The notes under the pieces: model-generated | Database searches by the model: none | What the model was told of the DNA's origin: nothing | What the model saw: the letters and a program-made list of their open reading frames with translations, nothing else | Made by a program: the position numbers and the translations under genes | NCBI RefSeq assembly: GCF_000003855.2 | Contig: NW_003101672.1 | Location: 643,483-707,482, forward strand | Direction of reading: 5' to 3' | DNA length: 64,000 nucleotides | Source of the DNA: Blastomyces gilchristii SLH14081 | Lineage: Eukaryota > Ascomycota > Eurotiomycetes > Onygenales > Ajellomycetaceae | Shown here: positions 24,100 through 36,531 of the stretch, piece by piece | How the letters are laid out: each line of letters starts with the position of its first letter | Numbering within the stretch: the first letter of the stretch is position 1

Positions 24100-24935
24100 T
24101 CTAGGTTCCCAGCCCATAACCGGAGGAAGCAGGCAGAGCCAACAATTTCTCAGTGATGGGTCCAGTCATGAACGTTTCCAACACCCTTACCAAAGGCCAT
24201 GAGGCCATACGAAAACAGATGTTCCTTCGACAAAAGCGCGAATTTGGGTTAGAAAACAACATACGAACCGCCAAACAAGCCAAAGAGAATGGCGAATGCT
24301 GGCAGTGGAGCTAAGACTGCGCATAGCCCCAGACCAAGAAGAAGCAACCGCGGAGACAAATGTCGTGATGAAGACTAGGATGTAAAAGTTGCCGAACCGG
24401 TCGGAGACATGGCCGAACCCAACCTAACCAAGCGTGGAAGCGATATTAAATGCTGACAAGAGAAGCGCGCCCATTCGAGGTGAAAGGTCAGCCAGGGTTG
24501 CAAATATCGGCAGATAGATAGAAGGGACATAGATGGCAAAGCCCTGGAACAGGTTAGAGAACATCAAAACCCAGAATTGAGGTTTATGCACATAATCAAA
24601 TTCCACCCTAGAGGTAAGTTTATTTCCGTTACTTAATGGAAGCCGTCTACCCTTGATTAGAAGTAGGATAGGCACCACTAAGACTGCCTGGGCAATAGCA
24701 AGCCCCCTGAGAGCTTTGCGATATCCGTACGCCAGGAGCCATTCAAAAAGGAAAGGTAAGCCCACACTGCTAACCCCACTACCGGCAAAGACGACACCGT
24801 ACGCAAGGCGCAAAGGGAGTCCCGAGAAAGGCTATGTTCGTTGCGGCGGTGCTGATGACGGGGATATTGGGGTTGTGCAAAAATTGCGGGAGACGGCTGT
24901 AGTGCTCCTGGAGGCAATGTTAAAACCTATACTAT
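24100..24935 (-). pseudogene. MFS transporter pseudogene (monocarboxylate-type)
   Basis: Minus-strand DNA retains clear major facilitator sequence in several frames. One frame (24813-24424) has YGVVFAGSGVSSVGLPFLFEWL, typical of fungal monocarboxylate-porter-like MFS proteins, and two further hydrophobic helices. It ends at an in-frame TAG, after which the same frame continues with GFGHVSDRFGNFY, the MFS loop motif. Further on, LAPLPAFAILFGLFGG lies in another frame, then GLMAFGKGVGNV and MTGPITEKLL are again shifted. At the 5' end ISTAATNIAFLGTP is out of frame with what follows. At least three frameshifts and one nonsense change rule out a functional product. The mutations are scattered rather than CpG-specific. 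Confidence 0.75.
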
Positions 24936-26301
24936 TAGTATGGGTTCGGAAAAAAAAAAGGTAGCCAGCTTCAAATCAAGTGGAGCTTATTCCATATCAC
25001 GGCCCCAATCAGGAACAAACCGAAAAGAAACAGCCATACCCCGGCGCCTTTGTCCGCAGGCGGCAACCCCGCAGCGGGATGATCGCACGGTTGGGCAGAC
25101 GTTCATCAGGTCTGTCAACTCTATGAGCTCAATAGACATAGGTGATGAAAAGAAAGAAAGAAAGAACGAATATAAACTCAGCAGGTGATTGCTATAGTAT
25201 GCTATGGAACCTTGTGATGGTTAATAACGAGAGGAGATGGGGGGAGGTCGTTCTGTATCTCTAATTCTCATTGATAACCCAGCTCGTTGCGATTAGCCAA
25301 TGGCGTAGGTGGTTGGAATAGGAGTAGAAATGGTCTGTTTAAAGTAAGCCCTGCTTCTGTAGGCTCATGAATATCAAGAGGGAAGTCGGATTAAGATGGT
25401 GGCCCAGAGCTTCGGGCGTCTATTTAGCTGATTCAGCTGTGAGCAATTGAATAGGTAATTAGGGCGTGTGGGAGTATGGTAAGCATGGCGGCGATGCATT
25501 GTGTAGGCTACTGGGGCAAAAGAGCTCAATCACCACCAGCGCCTGCTGGTAGAAGGGCCGATCAACCGCGGGACCCCCAACACATTGTTCATCGTTTTGA
25601 TGACAACGCAGGAGGGCCTTGTCCTATCGTATGTATGTCCATGTTTTATCGGCCATGTACTCCGTAATCGGCACGTTTTCAAGTTTTAAAGCAACTTATT
25701 ACACCGTTAGGTTGGCCCATGCTTCTGTTTAATGTGTCCACCCAATACCTAGCTGCCCCCACCACTGGGCCACCAGACGCTGAGGACAAGAGGAGCAGGA
25801 AGAAGACTGCCCTCTCTTACCCGCTCCAAAAAGACGCGTGCTTAATATCTCTGCGTACTGAGAATGATGTTTCCACTGAGCGCAAGCCAAAGTGGGATTT
25901 GCGCTGTGGAGGTTGGATGGTTAGTTGAGGCTTGGATGACGTGACCAAAGGCGTGGTTGAGGCTCCAAACGTCTCCACTTCTTCCAGTTAAAGTTTCCCG
26001 GCTGGGTCCTTAGTCGACATCGGGACTAGCCCCTTATGTTTGTTACATAATCCACACTATGCCCAAAGCGGCAACAACCCATCCGACCAAACCCAAGATC
26101 CCAGGAGCAATGGGCAAGGCGTTGTATCTCATCTCTCTACGGAGTACTCTTTTAACGATCTCCCAAGGTCTGTGTCTCCTCTGTCTGTCGACAAATATCC
26201 AACCACCCGCCCGCTACCCTTCCCACAATCAGACACACATATAGCACTACTCTGCTCCTAAGCAAATCCCCGTCTCCGCATACAGACCTCGCCTAAGAGA
26301 T
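24936..26301. other. Intergenic region before SF3B6
   Basis: Nothing recognisable as a gene. It could hold the missing 5' end of the MFS pseudogene, but I found no transporter motif there. C/A-rich DNA just before 26302 fits an SF3B6 leader. Confidence 0.4.
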
Positions 26302-27148
26302 ATGAGCCGCAGCACCAAGCTTGCCCCGGAAGCCAACAGGTATGTCACTAGAATATTCTCTCCTCCCTCTGGCCCCGATTGGCTTGAATCTCTCTTTGCG
26401 ACAAGCACATAATGATGGGAAGGTATATATGAACGGTACTAACACGGTGTGGAAATCTAGGATCCTTTTTGTGAAGAACCTTAGGTGAGTTAAACCTAGC
26501 ATCGTCGTAACCATGCCTGCCTGCTCGCCGTGCCCGAAGGGACACCTCGAGACTGCACAGATAACTCTTCGCCGCAAGCCCTTCCTCCGGTTCTACTCGA
26601 TATACGATGGGAAAGAGGCCATATCTAATCGTTTCATTTTAAATGTATAGCTACAACGTCACCGCAGAGGAGCTTTTTGACCTTTTCGGGAAATTTGGCC
26701 CTATTCGGTAAGGGAGCACCCACTCTCTGGCCGCCATTGGATCAACAAATATTTGAGTAAAGGACATACCTGCTGATTGCTGATGGAATAAACAGTCAAA
26801 TACGTCAGGGCATTGCAGCAAACTCGAAGGGCACTGCATTCGTCGTGTACGAGGATGTTGTCGATGCCAAGCAGGCCTGTGATAAATTGAATGGATTCAA
26901 TTTCCAGAACAGATATCTTGTCGGTTAGTATATCCATAGATACACATCTAGAAAGCGGTGGAATGTCATGGATAATAGAAGGAGCGAGCTTGATTGTTCG
27001 ATACCCTGGGTTAACAGACCTACTGACTCATCTAAACTACGATTTAGTGCTATACCATCAACCTGAGAAGATGGCCAGATCGAGGGAAGATTTGGCCACC
27101 CGACAAGAAAACCTAGAACGACTAAAACAACAACACGGCATCGACTGA
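26302..27148 (+). CDS. SF3B6: SF3b subunit p14 (SF3B6), RRM protein
   Basis: Five exons, 26302-26339, 26461-26484, 26651-26707, 26796-26923 and 27048-27148, encode 115 residues. All introns are GT-AG, and intron 1 has a clear TACTAAC branch site. A single RNA recognition motif fills the protein, with RNP2 ILFVKNL at 14-20 and RNP1 KGTAFVVY at 51-58. [20 protein letters not shown] follows, the hallmark C-terminal part of p14. In the U2 snRNP this protein contacts the branch-point adenosine and SF3B1. The length equals that of animal and S. pombe orthologs (about 115-125). Only 38 and 24 bases are coded by the first two exons. Exon joins all restore frame. Confidence 0.92.
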
Positions 27149-28538
27149 TTTTTCGTCTTCTTCCCTCGTTTTTTGTTTGCATGCATGTCTCTCTTTCTTG
27201 TTAGTTATTTATTTCCCCCCACGGTTATCTTCTCTTTTTCCTTATCTTCTTTTTTCCCTCCCATTCCCCCCCTATCATCATATGATTAAAAACCCCATTC
27301 GATGTATTCCTCTCTTCCAAGTGTGACAAATCGTTTTCCAAAGTCACTTATTTGGAGAACATTTACCTCTCCTACCACTACGCCTTGCGGAGCTAGAGAG
27401 GTGCACCTCTAATTTATCCTGGGAGGACGGTGTGCAACAATATTTGGGTCTTTATTTTTATTTTATTTTTTTTATCTTTTTATCGATTGGCTTCGTTGCC
27501 TACACTCCTCATTGCCTTCCTCCCGTTTTTTTCTTCTTCTTTTTCATTTTCCATTTTTTTTCTTCCTCATGATATTGACACGTCAGACTCATGTTCATTA
27601 CGATTAGTACTGTTATTTGTTTATTTCCCCTAATAGGTTTATATAGGGAGGATACGGCAGAATGTCAGCAGAAATATGCAGTTATATTAAGTTTTACAAA
27701 TAACAAATAAGGAATGAAATACGAAAACTTAGAGACGTAGGAAAGAGGGAGAAAACTGAGTGTTCTCTCCTCTCTCTCCCCCAGCCGGGATGCTGCCCTG
27801 GGTGAAAGCTCATGGAACCTTTCGTGGTTTGGGGTTATTCGTTGGCCGCCTTATTATTATAAAGAATCACACCTTTCGAAGAAATCTGTTTATGGTTTCT
27901 GTTTGACATATTCGAAGATTTCTTCTTCAACTACAGAGTATTGAGGTTAATACCAGACGCGGTGGACCTGGCCAGGCCCTGTGGCGCTGGTCACTGACAG
28001 ATCACCTGACATCACGCAACCCCAGCCTGTGACCTAAACATCCTCATGCCTCAACATCATAACATAACGTCCACACAGAGAGAACTGAGAAATACGAAGA
28101 AGCACCGCGAGCTTGTTTCCACCAGCTAGAAGCCGCCACTATATACCGGGACTTGAAAAGCTATTCATCCCGTATGGAATAAATATCAGCATAGCCTTGC
28201 TTGGCATTTCGGTTTGGGATGGAATACGTTCGCAACTTTCGTCCCTCAACCACGGTTAAATAACCAGCCCCGTTCGCTCATTTACCTCGACAGGAAGACC
28301 AGGGGCTAACGCGGAAAAGGAGAGAATAACTAAGGGCGGAAGATAAAGAGCAGGAAACAGGAGCAAATAGAGGTAGAGAGAGCGAGAGAGCAAAGCGAGA
28401 GAGCAAAGCGATTACCCGCCACATGCATTCGAATTCCAGGCTCCAGTCCTTGCCTACTTTCTCCTCTCAAGGCATGACCCGTGTCTTCAGTTGACGGCCT
28501 TCTTTATTTATTTAAATACCACCTAGGTACTGCTTGCC
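27149..28538. other. Intergenic region between SF3B6 and the STIMATE-family gene
   Basis: T-rich 3' flank to about 27640, then mixed sequence with a short tandem GAGAGAGCAAAGC-like duplication near 28380-28412. No coding frame was supported. Confidence 0.45.
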
Positions 28539-29714
28539 ATGGCAGACCTATTACCATCACAGACTTCAAAGGTCATCGCCACCATCGCCGTCGCGGCAAC
28601 CCACACCATCTTCTTTCCGTCCTCCACATTCCCTCCCTCCCCGTCGGCAACATCCACCTCAATAATATCCCAGTATCAAAAACAACAGGGCAGCGGCAAC
28701 GGGGAAAATGACGGTAGCAATGGCGAATGTGAGCTCCTCGGCCCCTTCGCGCTATTTGTACAGGCTGCACTGGGCGCCCTCGCGCTGCTTTCACTCGTGT
28801 ACAAGCGATGGCGAGAACGGCCACAACGACCCGTGAAGGTATGGGCGTTCGACGTGTCGAAGCAAGTCTTCGGCTCTGCTATGCTGCATCTAGCCAACCT
28901 GCTCGCGTCGATGTTTTCCGCAGGCCAGATCCCCGTGACGGCGACGTATCAGCCGAATCCGTGCTCGTATTACTTGCTAAATTTGGGGATTGATGTATGT
29001 GTTATTGATTTTAAACACCCTTGAGATAAGATCATTTTTCTGGATAAGTCTAGGATACAGCGGTGTGCAACAACTAATCAATGTAATTTCTGTATACAGA
29101 CAACCTTCGGCATCCCCATCTTGATCCTGTTCCTCCGTATCCTCAACCGCGCCGCCCAGTACACTCCGCTCGCCAACCCGCCTGAATCTATCGAATCAGG
29201 AAACTACGGCCACCCGCCCCGCGCCAAGTGGTGGTTCAAGCAATCCGTGATCTACTTCTGCGGCCTGCTCTGTATGAAAACATGCGTTGTCGTCCTGATA
29301 CACATGCTCCCCTTCATCGTTAAGATCGGCGACTGGGCCCTCCGATGGACAGAGGGGAATACCGCAGTTCAGATATTCTTCGTGATGCTTTTGTTCCCGG
29401 TCATTATGAATGCGGTGCAGTATTATATCATTGATATCTTTATCAAGAAGCCTGTGCCTGTTGTGAGGCACGAGAGGGTTCCAGGCGAAGATCCGGATGA
29501 TGTTGATAGTGATTCTGATGGCGTTGATGGTGTCGGGATGGCGGGGGATGATGATCGGCATCGGCGGAGTGCGTTGTTGGCAGGGATTGATGATGGGGAT
29601 ACTGAATTTTCGAGCGATGAGGAAGACCCTGTGGTTTTTTCGGATAGTGATGATGAAGCGAGGGTGAAACAACCCTTTGAAGCTGGTGACAAAGGCAATG
29701 GTACTACAAATTAA
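28539..29714 (+). CDS. STIMATE-family vacuolar/ER membrane protein
   Basis: Two exons, 28539-28994 and 29100-29714, give 356 residues. The intron has GTATGT and CAG, phase 0. After a variable N-terminus there are membrane segments at about 68-86 (LFVQAALGALALLSLVY), 105-128, 140-162 (spanning the splice), 198-220 and 232-255. Family-specific blocks are KVWAFDVSKQVFGSAMLHLANLL (in part), CSYYLLNLGIDTTFGI and KWWFKQSVIYF. This pattern is that of the TMEM110/STIMATE family, which includes yeast YPL162C at the vacuole. Animal members regulate STIM1 at ER-plasma membrane junctions; the role in fungi is unknown. The C-terminal 90 residues are cytosolic and very acidic with Asp/Ser repeats. Confidence 0.82.
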
Positions 29715-30717
29715 TTGAGCATCCACCGTGATAGATTTGGATACTCTATTTTGAGATATATGCTCACCTGCCATCCCTTTCACTGCCATGTTAGTTTTCT
29801 CATAAGAACAAATGCCTGATACACCCTGATGTACTTTATCTTCTTGTTCTGCTTTCTTGTCTACTTGCGGGATGCTTTGCGAATGGCGTTTTGGCGAAAA
29901 TTCTGGCTATGTTTCATATTCTCCATTTGCCTTTGTCGTCTTCTTTTGGATATCCAAGCATTCGCCTCCTCAAGACAAACCCTGGCATTCTGTATTCTTT
30001 TCTGCTTGTATTTTCGCTCCTGTGCGTTATCGAAGCGTCATTTCTCTTCTTTCTCTCATTCCTTGTCTTTTTTAATGGATCCAGCCCAAATCAAAATATA
30101 TATATATTTCACTTTTATTTCAGATGCATCTTCAGTTTGTTCCAATGCTCACTGGAATGGTGTGTCATGATGTGATACGCCCTTTTTGTAAAAAAAATAA
30201 AAATAAAAATAAAAGTAAAAAAATAAACCGCTGAATTGTTATTTTTTAACCCTTTTTGCAACTTTTTTTTTTTTTTTTATACTTAAAGCCCCTTACGTTG
30301 CTGGCTAGAAATCCTATCACACCAACGATTTATACAGGAGTTCATTACACTTGATCCTCCTTCTCCTTTGGAGTAGTCTTTAGGTTCATAAATGCCCGCA
30401 TATGGCAATCGCAGTCTTTGTAGTTTATATTGAAGTAACGGGAATTATTTTACCCGAAAAGGAGAAATGCTTGGGGTTTTGAAGTTCATGTGACAGCGCG
30501 TCTGCAGCCTCAGGCATCAGTTTTTTTTTTTTCGACTTGGGAACTAAAAATATGAAAAGTGAAGGTTAAGACAAACCACAACTAATTACCATTATGGGTA
30601 CTTGTCCACACGATTATAAATGAGCTGCTATTTTATACAATTTGGTTAATTTATTATTCCTCCCGCCCATCTCTTGATTCTTTCGGCGCCACCAAATAAG
30701 AAACCGCGCAAACTCCA
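29715..30717. other. Intergenic region before UTP18
   Basis: T-rich and A-rich DNA with short homopolymers (30190-30280). Overlapping hydrophobic frames at 29829-30175 are products of T-rich sequence and have no domain similarity. Confidence 0.45.
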
Positions 30718-32951
30718 ATGCCCTCGATGCAAAAAGTCCGCGTGGAAAGAGCTGCAGCAGCTGCCTCGCTGCCAAGGGATGCAGGCTTCTTCATTGATAC
30801 TCACGGTGCCTCTGAGGATGATGGCCTGGTTGATAATGCGAGCAGTGAAGATGAACCAATGCCCAAGGATGAGACGGAAGAGAAGCTTGAGCGGTTGCTC
30901 TTTGGTGATGCGGCGGGGTTTCATGATGCGTTAAGAGAACATGAGGTTGAAGGTATGGAGCTTGTGCCACGGGATGGAAATGAGGATGGAGAAGGAGGCG
31001 GAGAAGAGGAGGGCGGAGAAGAGGAGGGCGGAGAAGAGGAGGGCGGAGAAGAGGAGGGCGGAGAAGAGGAGGGCGGGTTGGAACATGTTGATGATGCCGA
31101 CGTAGGTGTTGCTTTATAATATATATACTTATCCATTTTTCCAATGTCGACCTCCGGTCAAATGAAACTTTTACTGACGTTTTAATATGTGATATAGCTC
31201 TTCTTCCTCGATTCAGGCACTGCGGGAGCTGATCTCGAGTTCCCAATTGTTCAGGGTGCGCCGGATGATCAGCGGGAGAATGAACCCCCTGCGGCGTGGG
31301 AAGATAGTGACGATGAGCGGATCACGGTCTCTCTAGCGGGTAATAATAGGTTGCGAAAGCTACGACTCACAGAAGAAGACGATGTCGTCACCGGCTCAGA
31401 GTATATACGGAGATTGCGCAAACAGTTTGAACGACTACATCCCGCCCCGGATTGGGCGAACCCATCCAACATTGCAGGTGGACGCAGCGCGAAGAGAAGG
31501 AAGACAGGAGCGCAGTCGGATGATGAGAGTGTTTTAGGTTCTGATCATATGGATACAGATGAGGAGGAGGAAATGTCCCTGCAACCGCTAGCACGCCTAT
31601 TGCAGAATGCTGGTAATCTCACGAAGGGTGAAAATAATGCCAAGAGTGGTGGGAAGCGGAAGCTCCGCCAGGAAGTCCTGGATATTCAACGGATGAAAGA
31701 TGTTGGAAAGGGTCAGCCTGTATGTTTTCCCTTTCAAGCGGTCATACTCCTAAGTATTTTTCCTTCGTGCTAACACTCACCCTTCAACTGTAGTCCACCA
31801 TCGAGTCTCTCACTTTCCACCCACACTACCCTCTCCTCCTATCCTCCGGGCCGGCCTCAACTCTCTTCCTCCACCACATCTCACCCAAATCCTCCTCTCC
31901 GAACCCCCTACTTACCTCCCTCCACGTCCGCCGCACCCCGATACACACCAGCACTTTCGCCTCTCCTACAGGGAACCAAATATATTTTTCCGGTCGCCGC
32001 CGCTACTTCCATGTCTGGGACCTGGACACGGGCAAGGTCGAGAAAGTCAATGGGCCTGCTGACCGTAAAGAAGAACAAAAGTCTATGGAACGCTTTAAAC
32101 TATCTCCCTGCGGCCGGTGGATGGGTGTCGTCGGCAGCGCGCGGAAAGGGGGCGGTATTATAACGATCCTCAGCACCACAACGCTCCAGTGGGTTTCACA
32201 GGTGCGCATTGACAGCCACAATGGCGTTGCTGATTTCGCGTGGTGGAGTAATGGGGAGGGTATGTGTGTTGTTGGCAAGAATGGAGAGGTTAGTGAGTGG
32301 GATGGGAGGCAGAAGCGCATTGTTGCGCGCTGGGTCGATGAGGGTGCTGTGGGCGCGACGGTGATTAGCCTTGGTGGAAAGTCTGGAAGAACGCAGATTG
32401 GCGGGGATAGGTGGGTGGCGGTTGGGAGTTCGAGCGGGATTGTGAATATTTATGACCGGAGGCCATGGGCTGCGGCTGCTACTGAAATCGAAAAGAAGAG
32501 CAAGGGGAAGAAGATTGATGGAGAAGTAGATCATGGCGATGGGCAGTGCGGGATCCCGCATAACCCGAAACCGACGCGCATGCTTGATCAGCTAACGACG
32601 CCCACAAGTCATCTTGTCTTCTCGGCGGATGGGCAATTGCTTGTCATGGCAAGTCGGTGGAAGAAGGATGCGTTGAGACTGAGTATGAAATACACCCCTG
32701 AACTATCCCTACCCACCTCGTTTCTTTTTCACACATGTGTTTCTTTTCGTACATGGACTATTGCGAAGTCTCAGTTGACTAACGATAGCTTACACACAGT
32801 TCATCTCCCGTCATGCACTGTATATAAGAATTGGCCTACGTCCAACACCCCCTTTGGGCGCATTTCGGCAGTTGCTATCGCGCCAACATCGGATATGTTG
32901 GCTGTCGCGAACGAGCAGGGAAAAATTCGGCTGTGGGAAATTCATGGCTAG
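30718..32951 (+). CDS. UTP18: U3 snoRNP protein Utp18, WD40 repeat
   Basis: Four exons, 30718-31101, 31198-31719, 31794-32682 and 32800-32951, give 648 residues. Introns are GT-AG, and introns 1 and 3 have CTGAC/CTAAC branch sites. The acidic N-terminal part carries DETEEKLERLLFGD and LFFLDSG, then SEYIRRLRKQFERLHPAP. The C-terminal half is a WD40 propeller starting at TIESLTFHP and ending LAVANEQGKIRLWEIHG. Both layouts are diagnostic of Utp18, an SSU-processome component needed for 18S rRNA maturation in the nucleolus. An unusual feature is five GGEEE-type repeats near residues 95-120. The last intron was placed so that KKDALRL joins IHLPSCTVYKNWP, a conserved Utp18 segment. The start codon follows an in-frame stop. 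Confidence 0.9.
31000..31074. repeat. 15-bp coding minisatellite, five perfect copies, in UTP18
   Basis: Five identical tandem copies of GGAGAAGAGGAGGGC encode repeated Gly-Glu-Glu-Glu-Gly units in the acidic N-terminus of Utp18. Perfect identity suggests recent slippage. Confidence 0.9.
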
Positions 32952-33745
32952 CCCTCTGGTAGGCTCGCATTTTTCTGTACTATATACTCCCGTATATAAG
33001 TCGTTTAAAAACGGTATGGCCCTCGAAAGGGGATCATGGGGTTACAAGGGTAGGTGCGAAAGATTCACCTCTATATTTACCAGGGATGGAAAAAAGAAAC
33101 GAAGAGAGATGGAGATACTCTTTCATAGAGTTAATAGAATGAAAATTGCTACAAATTCAACTACCAGTGGGATGGATTGCCATTCTTTGCTTGATGCAGC
33201 AATTGCCTCCTCAAGACTACGATAATTCTTCCTAAGCGCTCCATGTGTCACTCGGAATAGGGGAGGAATGGTCTGGTTTGCTGCATGTCTCGTCGCCGAG
33301 GTTCAGATCCACCATTGTGTCCGGGGCTTCCTTCCCCAGGGCTGCTTCCGGTCTATATTTCTTCGACGGATATTTAGGTGTAGAAGGGGGATAAATTTTT
33401 TTGATTCCCTAACTCAGCGTTGCTAGCGATACGCAAATCGGAGATGTGGCGTTCCATTGTGACAGTTTTTCGAGAGTCCAGGGTTGCAAGCGCGGATCGT
33501 GCGGACTAGAAATATAAATCTAATATTAAGACAAACCCGCTGCTAACTTACCTCTGTCCATGAAGTTAATGTCAGACCAATTGGTCTAGGTTATAACTTC
33601 CCACTTAGGTAGCATACTTCCTAAATCAGAGTCGGTCTATATGAATATATATATCTTTATATATATTGATGCCTTCGTAACTATCTTCTGTATTTTTTTC
33701 TCTCTCCATTTACTCCGTACTTTGTACACAATCAAAAAGCCGCTC
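32952..33745. other. Convergent intergenic region UTP18-hexokinase
   Basis: 3' flanks of two convergent genes. No coding frame, tRNA or structured element was recognised. Confidence 0.45.
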
Positions 33746-35735
33746 TCAACACTGACAGCACATCTTCTTAATAGCATCCTTATTTCTAATCCCCACCAGA
33801 TTCCCCTGTTTAACCCTCTCAAGGGTCAATGCCGCTATAAGTGCCGCACCAACACCGGACCCATCTTCCGCTCCACTCATCACAACCCGATCCGGCACGT
33901 CATCCGGCCAGTCCAGAATCTCCCTCAACGCCTTGGCGCCTCTGGCTTTAAAATGAGGGTACTTTTCGAACACTGACCCGTCCGCGCCAACATGACAATG
34001 GGTGATATTCTTCTTCTTGCAGATGGCCGCAACGCCGCAGGCCGAGAGGCGCGCAGCACGCGTGCCGATTAATTCTGCAAGGCGCCTGCAGAATTCTAGC
34101 TCTGAAGGCATGGCGTGGATTCCTAGGGTGCGCTCGAAGAGATCACGGGTTTCTGATAGGTTCTCGAAGGGGTCTTCTTCGATGAACGCTAGGAAGGAGG
34201 AGTCCAGGGAGTAGGGTTTTCGCAGCTTCGAGACGTCCTGGTTGGCAAAGATGAGCTTGCCCTTGTTGTCGTAGAGGTCGAGGAGGACGAGGCGAAATAT
34301 CTCGCCGAGGTAGAGGCCTGCGGTCATTTTTTCGAAGGCTTGTTGGCCAGGTCGGGGAGAGTCGCGGTCGATTATGATGTCGTATTGGGTTCGCGGGAGG
34401 ACGACATACTCGTTGTCGAAGGCGCCGTATTCGCAGTTGATCGCGACGGGAGTGTCGGGGGGTAAGTTGTAGTGGGCTATTTTAGGGATAGAGCCGGCGT
34501 TTTCCATGTAGGCGGCGTTGACGCCTGTGCCGAAGATACAGCCGATTTTCATTTCCGGGTCGGTATAGGCAGAAGCAATAAGGGTGCCCGTCGTGTCATT
34601 TACCAGAGCCGCAACTTTAATGGGGAGACCCTACACATGTAATTAGTATCTGGTAGCCAAGATCAAGGCTGGACATTTTGCCCAAAAGGCGATAGCGGGA
34701 AGAAAGAGAAAGAGGCTCCAATGTTTACCTTCTTAGCCAGTGCTTCCTCCAGCATTGGGACAACATCCTTGCCTTCAACACCGTCGATATCAAAGCCCTT
34801 GGTCCATCTTTGAAGTACACCGTGGTCAACATAATCCTGTGTGGCAGGATAAGAAAAGGTAAAACCCAGTGGCAGATCCGGGAGAGCCGTGCAGCCCTCA
34901 TGGTAATATTCGATAAACTGGTACACGCAGTCCGCAATGTATTCCCATAGTTCTGACGATTTGCCGCTCTTCAGCTCTTCCGGGATTCGATACTTGGACT
35001 GTGTGACATCGAACTCGCCCTTTTCTTCGGAGAGCTCGATTTCGCAGACACGCAAATTGGTGCCTCCCATGTCCAGGGAGAGGAATGTGCCCTTTTCATG
35101 GCCAGTGGGAAATCCCAAGACCCAGGTGACATTCATAGGCTGAGGAGGAAGCGTTTGTCAGTAAGCGACAATTGGATGGTCCCTTTGGGAGATGCACAGC
35201 GGATGTAAAACGAAAGGGCTGGGGGAAACTTACAATGTTTCCGCCTTCGACGCTGAGGCCTATTGCATTCAAATTGTTAGAATAGCCAAATATTTAATAT
35301 TGTAAGAGGCTGATCCTCAATATGGAATCCCCGCATTCTCTTCTGCCCCTTCTTCACCTGCCCCTTCACCGCTTCTCTTTTCTTGGGTACAGATATCTAT
35401 CCATTGGACAAACAAACGGGGATAAGGGGACTCACCCTTCCGTAGCTCTTTGATGAAATGTTCAACAATCTCCTTAAGCTTCGCCTGGTCAACTGTGAAG
35501 AGCTCTTCTAGTGTCTTGAGCTGTTCAAGCATGTCCTTGGGCATATCAGCCATTGACCCTGAAGAGAGAAGATTTGTTAGCTGTAGCTGTTACACCTTCG
35601 CATTGACATGTAGCCACAAAGACATGAGTTCTAATCCCACGGCTCAGACATATTCCAGATCCTAGACGCTTAATGGGGCTTTTCTGGCGAATACTCACCC
35701 TTTCGGGACGGCTTTCGGCGGGGCGCTATAGGCAT
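33746..35735 (-). CDS. Hexokinase
   Basis: Five exons, 35735-35699, 35558-35436, 35259-35234, 35139-34729 and 34630-33746, give 493 residues, the normal length. Exons 1 and 2 both end in AAGG before a GTGAGT donor, and exon 3 is only 26 bp. Phosphate-1 motif LSLDMGGTNLRV, sugar-binding LGFTFSYPATQ, catalytic LVND with Asp211, GCIFGTGVNAAYME and the adenosine motif GADGSVFEKYPHF are all intact. It phosphorylates glucose and fructose with ATP at the start of glycolysis, in the cytosol. An N-terminal basic segment (APRRKPSRKGSMAD), encoded mostly in exon 1, matches Aspergillus HxkA in form. The far C-terminus ends MCCQC, with three cysteines that are unusual for the family. It is a hexokinase rather than a glucokinase by its SYPATQ region and overall pattern. 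Confidence 0.94.
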
Positions 35736-36531
35736 TGCGATGGCGGCCGATGGTCTCAAATTGGGGGATACTGGATAGAAAACGGGGTTTACTGCGGAGC
35801 CCAGGGGCAGAATAATCGAGGTGACAGGTGAGGAGTACGGGACGAGGGAGGAATTGGAGTTGATCGATGTAAAAGTGGATGGGATTGAGGTTGGTAGGAT
35901 ATAGCTTCATTATTTAGTCTGCCCCGTGAAGGTTTGTCGGTGAGATCCAGAACCAACCTGGGCACGATGACATATGACGACAGTAAGCAGCCGGCATGGA
36001 GTCTACAAGCTCCAGCCACAGCACTAGCGCAGCAAGAATGCGCGTATGCATGATATATTTCCTTAGTCCTTTTATTCAATTTACTCGTATATTCTATACC
36101 TCTTTAATAGGTTCAGGCCGTCCAGCCCTCGGGTTTGGCCCCATTTCAAATCATGTCACATATTTAACGCTGCGCCAAGGTAGAGTAAGTACGTCATGAT
36201 GTAGCTATTCCCGAAAATCCTGACTCGGCGCAGAAACGGAGAAATTCTCAGAGCTGGCTCAGATATGCAAAGCAGTTTGATTTCTCTAGATAACTAAGAA
36301 AGCGGCATCGTCCTCAAGCAAAGGACAGCAATATGACTTGGAAGAAAAAGGAAATAGACGCCATTCATTAAGGTTGACATAGTACTCTAAACATCCCTAG
36401 TTTTGATCGTGATCGTCATTAAATCTTTATAAGTCTCTTTCAAGGTCCATAATGATAAGCAGGAAATGAAACAGGTGTTATCCGGACACTTTCAGGTGGG
36501 GGTAAAACCTGATGTCCATTAGTTAGTTATT
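35736..36531. other. Intergenic region hexokinase-hst2
   Basis: Holds the hexokinase promoter and the hst2 3' flank, both genes being on the minus strand. No coding frame was supported. Confidence 0.45.

Noticed and set aside
28380..28412. Direct repeat GAGAGAGCAAAGC as a CRISPR-like or regulatory array
   Set aside because: Only two adjacent copies without spacers; a simple local duplication in a eukaryotic genome.
33285..33325. GGTTCAGATCC resembling a tRNA T-loop
   Set aside because: The flanking bases do not form a T-stem, and no acceptor or D-arm is present at the right spacing.
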